The notes beneath the pieces are model-generated. The model worked only from the letters and a program-made list of their open reading frames with translations, ran no database searches and was not told where the DNA came from. From contig OZ244830.1 in the NCBI GenBank assembly GCA_965220425.1, positions 2,418,001-2,482,000 on the forward strand: a DNA stretch of 64,000 bases, written 5' to 3'. Positions 61,223 to 64,000 of this stretch are shown in pieces; position 1 is the first letter of the stretch, and each line of letters starts with the position of its first letter. This stretch comes from Azophilus sp965220425 (GTDB lineage Bacteria; Pseudomonadota; Gammaproteobacteria; Pseudomonadales; Azotimanducaceae). The translations under genes and the position numbers were made by a program.

Positions 61223-62854
61223 ATGAAGGTTGCGGAGGGAATCGCCAAGACGTTGAAGGCGGAAGGGGTCGAGATCCTGTTCGCCTATCCGGTCAACCCC
61301 ATCATCGAGGCGGCCGCGGCCGAGGATATCCGCACCGTCATCGTGCGCCAGGAGCGCACGGGGCTGCACATGGCGGACGCTTACTCGAGGTTGTCATCCG
61401 GCGATAAAATCGGCGTTTTCTGCATGCAGCACGGTCCCGGCGCGGAAAATGCCTTCGGCGGTGTTGCCCAGGCGTACTCGGAATCCGTGCCGATCCTTGT
61501 GATGCCGGCCGGCTTTCCCCGGCGCCTCGCCAACTACTATCCCAACTTCAATTCCGTGCTGAACATGCGCCAGATCGCCAAGTGGGCGGAGCCCTTGACC
61601 ATGGGGCGCGCCCTGCCGGAGGTGATGCGGCGGGCCTTCTTCCAGTTGCGCAATGGCCGTCCGGGGCCGGTGCTCATCGAGGTGCCGGTGGATGTGTTCG
61701 GGGAAGATGTGCCCGAGCGGTGGACGCATGCACCGAGCTTCAGGAGCCGTACCGCGCCCGATCCGGCTGCCGTCGCGGAAGCCGCTACCGTGCTCGCGGC
61801 CGCCGGGCGGCCGGTCATCTACGCGGGGCAGGGCGTGCACTACGCCCGTGCCTGGAACGCTCTGAAGACGCTCGCCGAGGACTGGAACATCCCCGTCACG
61901 ACGAGCATCGAGGGCAAGAGCGCTTTTCCGGAAAACCATCCCCTGTCCCTCGGGTCCGGGGGCCGCGCCAACCCGCGTACCGTGACCGCCTGGCTGCGCG
62001 AGGCGGATGTCATCCTGGGCGTCGGCTGCAGCTTCGCCCTGACCGGTTTCGGCGTACAGATGCCGCGCGGCAAGACCATGATTCACGCCACCCTCGATCC
62101 CATGGATCTCAACAAGGATGTGCCGGCCCGGTACGGGCTGATCGGCGACGCCAGGCTGACGCTGGAGGCGCTCCATGCCGCCATGGCGAATCTCGACCGG
62201 CGAACCGCCGACGCGCGGGCGGATGTGCCGGAACGCATCGCCGCCGTGCGGGAGGCCTGGCTGGCCGATTGGCAGCCGAAGCTCGAAAGCCGCGAGACGC
62301 CGATCAACCCCTATCGGGTGCTGTGGGAACTGAACCGGATGGTGGACAAGGAGCGCACCGTCATCACCCACGATGCCGGCAGCCCCAGGGACCAGATCAC
62401 GCCGTTCTGGGAGGCGAGAGCGCCGCTCAGCTACATCGGCTGGGGCAAGACCACCCAACTCGGCTACGGCCTGGGGCTTGCCATGGGGGCCAAGCTGGCC
62501 TGCCCGGACAAGCTTTGCATCAACGTCTGGGGCGATGCGGCCATCGGCTTCACCGGCATGGATTTCGAGACCGCGGCCCGGGAGCGGATCCCGATCCTGT
62601 CGATCCTGTTCAACAACTTCTCCATGGCCATCGAGATACCGATCATGCCGGTCTCCCAGGAAAAGTACGGCGCCACGGACATCTCCGGCAACTACGCCGA
62701 CATGGCCAGGGCGTTCGGCGCCTACGCGGAACGGGTCACCGGTCCGGACGAGATCCAGGCGGCGCTGCAACGCGGTGTGGAGGCGACGGAGAGCGGGCAG
62801 CCGGCGCTGCTCGAGTTCATCACCGCCAAGGAGATCGCCATCTCTGAGGAGTGA
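61223..62854 (+). CDS. Thiamine-pyrophosphate-dependent enzyme (acetolactate synthase/benzoylformate decarboxylase superfamily)
   Basis: A 543-residue protein with the three domains of the ALS/POX superfamily: an N-terminal Pyr domain with the catalytic Glu (RQERTGLHMADAYSR), a central domain (VIYAGQGVHYARAWNALKTL) and a C-terminal PP domain with the TPP motif starting GDAAIGFTGMDFETA and ending NN. AAGGAG lies eight bases before ATG 61223; the frame is open to 61172. No small regulatory subunit is adjacent, so it is probably not the biosynthetic acetolactate synthase; a decarboxylase or lyase acting on a 2-oxo acid is more likely. Confidence 0.9.
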   Translation: MKVAEGIAKTLKAEGVEILFAYPVNPIIEAAAAEDIRTVIVRQERTGLHMADAYSRLSSGDKIGVFCMQHGPGAENAFGGVAQAYSESVPILVMPAGFPRRLANYYPNFNSVLNMRQIAKWAEPLTMGRALPEVMRRAFFQLRNGRPGPVLIEVPVDVFGEDVPERWTHAPSFRSRTAPDPAAVAEAATVLAAAGRPVIYAGQGVHYARAWNALKTLAEDWNIPVTTSIEGKSAFPENHPLSLGSGGRANPRTVTAWLREADVILGVGCSFALTGFGVQMPRGKTMIHATLDPMDLNKDVPARYGLIGDARLTLEALHAAMANLDRRTADARADVPERIAAVREAWLADWQPKLESRETPINPYRVLWELNRMVDKERTVITHDAGSPRDQITPFWEARAPLSYIGWGKTTQLGYGLGLAMGAKLACPDKLCINVWGDAAIGFTGMDFETAARERIPILSILFNNFSMAIEIPIMPVSQEKYGATDISGNYADMARAFGAYAERVTGPDEIQAALQRGVEATESGQPALLEFITAKEIAISEE

Positions 62855-62896
62855 GCGGGCGCCATTCCAGCAACCCAACCGGCATTTCTCAGTCCA

Positions 62897-63090
62897 TCAG
62901 CGAAGGCGTACGGCCGTCCCCGAGGCCACCAGCAACACCATGCCCTTGCCCCCGCCGCTGATCTCGCTGAAATCGAGATCGACGCCGATCACGGCATCGC
63001 CGCCGAGTTCTTCGGCACGCGTTGCCATCTCCTCGAGGCAGGTCTGCCGTGCCTGCCTGAGCGCTTTCTGGTGGGTGCCGCTGCGCCTGT
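62897..63090 (-). pseudogene. C-terminal fragment of a YbjQ (UPF0145) protein
   Basis: The minus-strand frame reads RSGTHQKALRQARQTCLEEM, then LGGDAVIGVDLDFSEI and LLVASGTAVRLR before a TGA at 62897-62899, matching the C-terminal two thirds of YbjQ-type proteins (GGRSGxYEKxLRxARxxALxE, GADAVVGIDIDYE). The N-terminal part (about 40 residues) is missing, a stop precedes the fragment, and no start codon is available. It abuts the 3' end of the next gene. Confidence 0.65.
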
Positions 63091-63097
63091 TCCGTTG

Positions 63098-63733
63098 TCA
63101 GTCGTTCCCTGCTCGTGCTGTAGGAAATCGGCACTCGCCCCGACCTCGAATCCTGCGCAGGAAGCGTTGCAGGATGCCGGTATTCGCAAAGAAGAGGAGT
63201 TGCGCGGCGACGATCAGGGCAACGAAGAGCGGGATGTAGCCGTAGCCGGCGTTGCCGACCTCGAAGTAGAAGACAGCGTTGTAGACCTTGCCGTTGGCGG
63301 GATTCTCCGCGACGACCACGCCGATGTAGCCGCCAGGTTCGTCGAAGGTATGACCGACCGTGACCCAGCCGCTGGGCTCGGTGGCCAGCGGGCGGTAGAA
63401 GACCGTCTGCGCCTCCAGGTCGGGGATGGATTTCACATCGTCCCAGTTCGCGAAGATGCCGAAACCCTGATCGTCCCTGACGATGCGGAAGTCGATGGGC
63501 ATTTGCTTCATCATCTCGTGCAGGTACTCCACCACAAACAGCGCCTTGCCGGTGGCGGGCACGTCTTCGCAGAATTCCTCGGCTCCCCGGGTGTCGGGCA
63601 GGTACAGCGTAAAGTGCGCCTGCAGGAAGCCCATCTGCAACAGGCAGAGGTCTTCCTCCGCCACCACGCCGCCGTGGCCGAGCGCCCACTGGCTCCAGGT
63701 CAATGCAAGGGCGAGCGCAACGCCGCGGATCAT
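63098..63733 (-). CDS. Exported protein with C-terminal membrane anchor, unknown function
   Basis: A 211-residue protein with signal peptide (GVALALALTWSQWALGHGG) and an extracytoplasmic domain with two cysteines (EEDLCLLQMGFLQAHFTLYL; GAEEFCEDVPATGKALFVVE). It contains a run of conserved-looking His/Asp residues, a beta-rich region (SGWVTVGHTFDEPGGYIGVV) and a C-terminal TM (PLFVALIVAAQLLFFANTGIL) with a basic tail. It ends at the ybjQ fragment. It looks like a conserved gammaproteobacterial exported protein, but I cannot name a family. Confidence 0.68.
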   Translation of the reverse strand: MIRGVALALALTWSQWALGHGGVVAEEDLCLLQMGFLQAHFTLYLPDTRGAEEFCEDVPATGKALFVVEYLHEMMKQMPIDFRIVRDDQGFGIFANWDDVKSIPDLEAQTVFYRPLATEPSGWVTVGHTFDEPGGYIGVVVAENPANGKVYNAVFYFEVGNAGYGYIPLFVALIVAAQLLFFANTGILQRFLRRIRGRGECRFPTARAGND

Positions 63734-63788
63734 ACGCTGCCCCGGATCTCGTGGAGCGTGCTGAAACGATCGAAACCCATGGAACAGC

Positions 63789-64000
63789 TAGCCCGCATAT
63801 TGCACCAAGGGCCGCGATGATCGCGCAGGATTTTGCCCGTGTGCGCGTGCTCGCGACCGGAATCATAGCCGTAGCTATGGTGGAGGGAGCACGTGCGCGC
63901 ACACGGGCAAAAGACCAGCGAGGGCGCGGCCAGCGCGGTTTGTAGCGCGACGGAAAGCCGAAAAACGCAATAGAGGTGAGCGAAATCAAAAGACATTCGT
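63789..64000. mobile_element. Element B copy 5 (right end outside window)
   Basis: Starts TAGCCCGCATATTGCACCAA and follows copy 1 (5672-5964) closely, including GGGCAAAAGACCAGCGAGGG near 63905. The right end is cut by the window edge. Confidence 0.85.

Noticed and set aside
62889..63989. 366-codon minus-strand open frame at the right end
   Set aside because: Runs through element B, out of frame with the exported protein and with the ybjQ fragment; Arg-rich shadow.

Overview
The window looks like chromosomal DNA of a high-GC gammaproteobacterium. The left edge carries cmk-rpsA-ihfB, an order typical of gammaproteobacteria, followed by bioB, an RND efflux pair and nudC. No tRNA, rRNA or CRISPR array was found. 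The species cannot be told. The many small inverted-repeat elements, gene fragments and recent duplications suggest a genome with active small mobile elements.

Layout. (1) 1-11376: core genes (cmk, rpsA, ihfB, bioB, a MaoC-type hydratase, RND permease and adaptor, nudC), punctuated by four kinds of short inverted-repeat element. (2) 11671-15820: a two-gene operon of a pseudokinase/PEGA/FGE fusion and a membrane-anchored VWA-like/coiled-coil/TonB_C protein. (3) 16315-34609: a Tad (Flp) pilus locus in two blocks on the minus strand (tadC-tadB-tadA-tadG-tadE-tadE at 16966-24193; tadZ-lipoprotein-rcpA-rcpC-tadV-flp at 26046-30857). A plus-strand TadD/SPOR lipoprotein lies between the blocks, and two roadblock-domain proteins lie outside them. 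An ammonium transporter and an uncharacterised membrane protein sit near the right end. (4) 35326-59757: an accessory region. It holds two diverged copies of a cassette encoding a periplasmic helical-repeat protein, an outer-membrane porin, a DUF3365/Tll0287-like haem protein and the VWA/TonB_C protein. Copy A (35326-39289) has lost its haem gene and the TonB_C end; copy B (52412-56410, minus strand) has lost its porin. Around and between them lie three giant MalT-type LuxR regulators (one missing its DNA-binding domain), a Uma2 nuclease flanked by 0.84-kb direct repeats, a broken LRR gene, an orphan ParB-like protein and a small exported protein next to an outer-membrane barrel. (5) 59867-64000: acyl-CoA dehydrogenase, a TPP-dependent enzyme, a ybjQ remnant and an exported protein with a C-terminal membrane anchor.

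How the genes may work together. The Tad genes should build a Flp pilus: prepilin and prepilin peptidase, secretin, ATPase, two platform proteins, pseudopilins and localisation ATPase. The pseudokinase/TonB_C operon and the roadblock genes are close by, so they may tune or position envelope machinery, but that is inference. The repeated association of helical-repeat protein, porin, c-type haem protein and VWA/TonB_C protein is the best candidate for an undescribed envelope system. The large STAND-LuxR proteins next to it are plausible regulators.

Small elements. Four families are recognisable from terminal inverted repeats: A (35-bp ends), B (about 295 bp, five copies), C (117 bp plus relics) and D (164 bp). 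Several have ends reading TAG...CTA and supply the stop codons of neighbouring genes.
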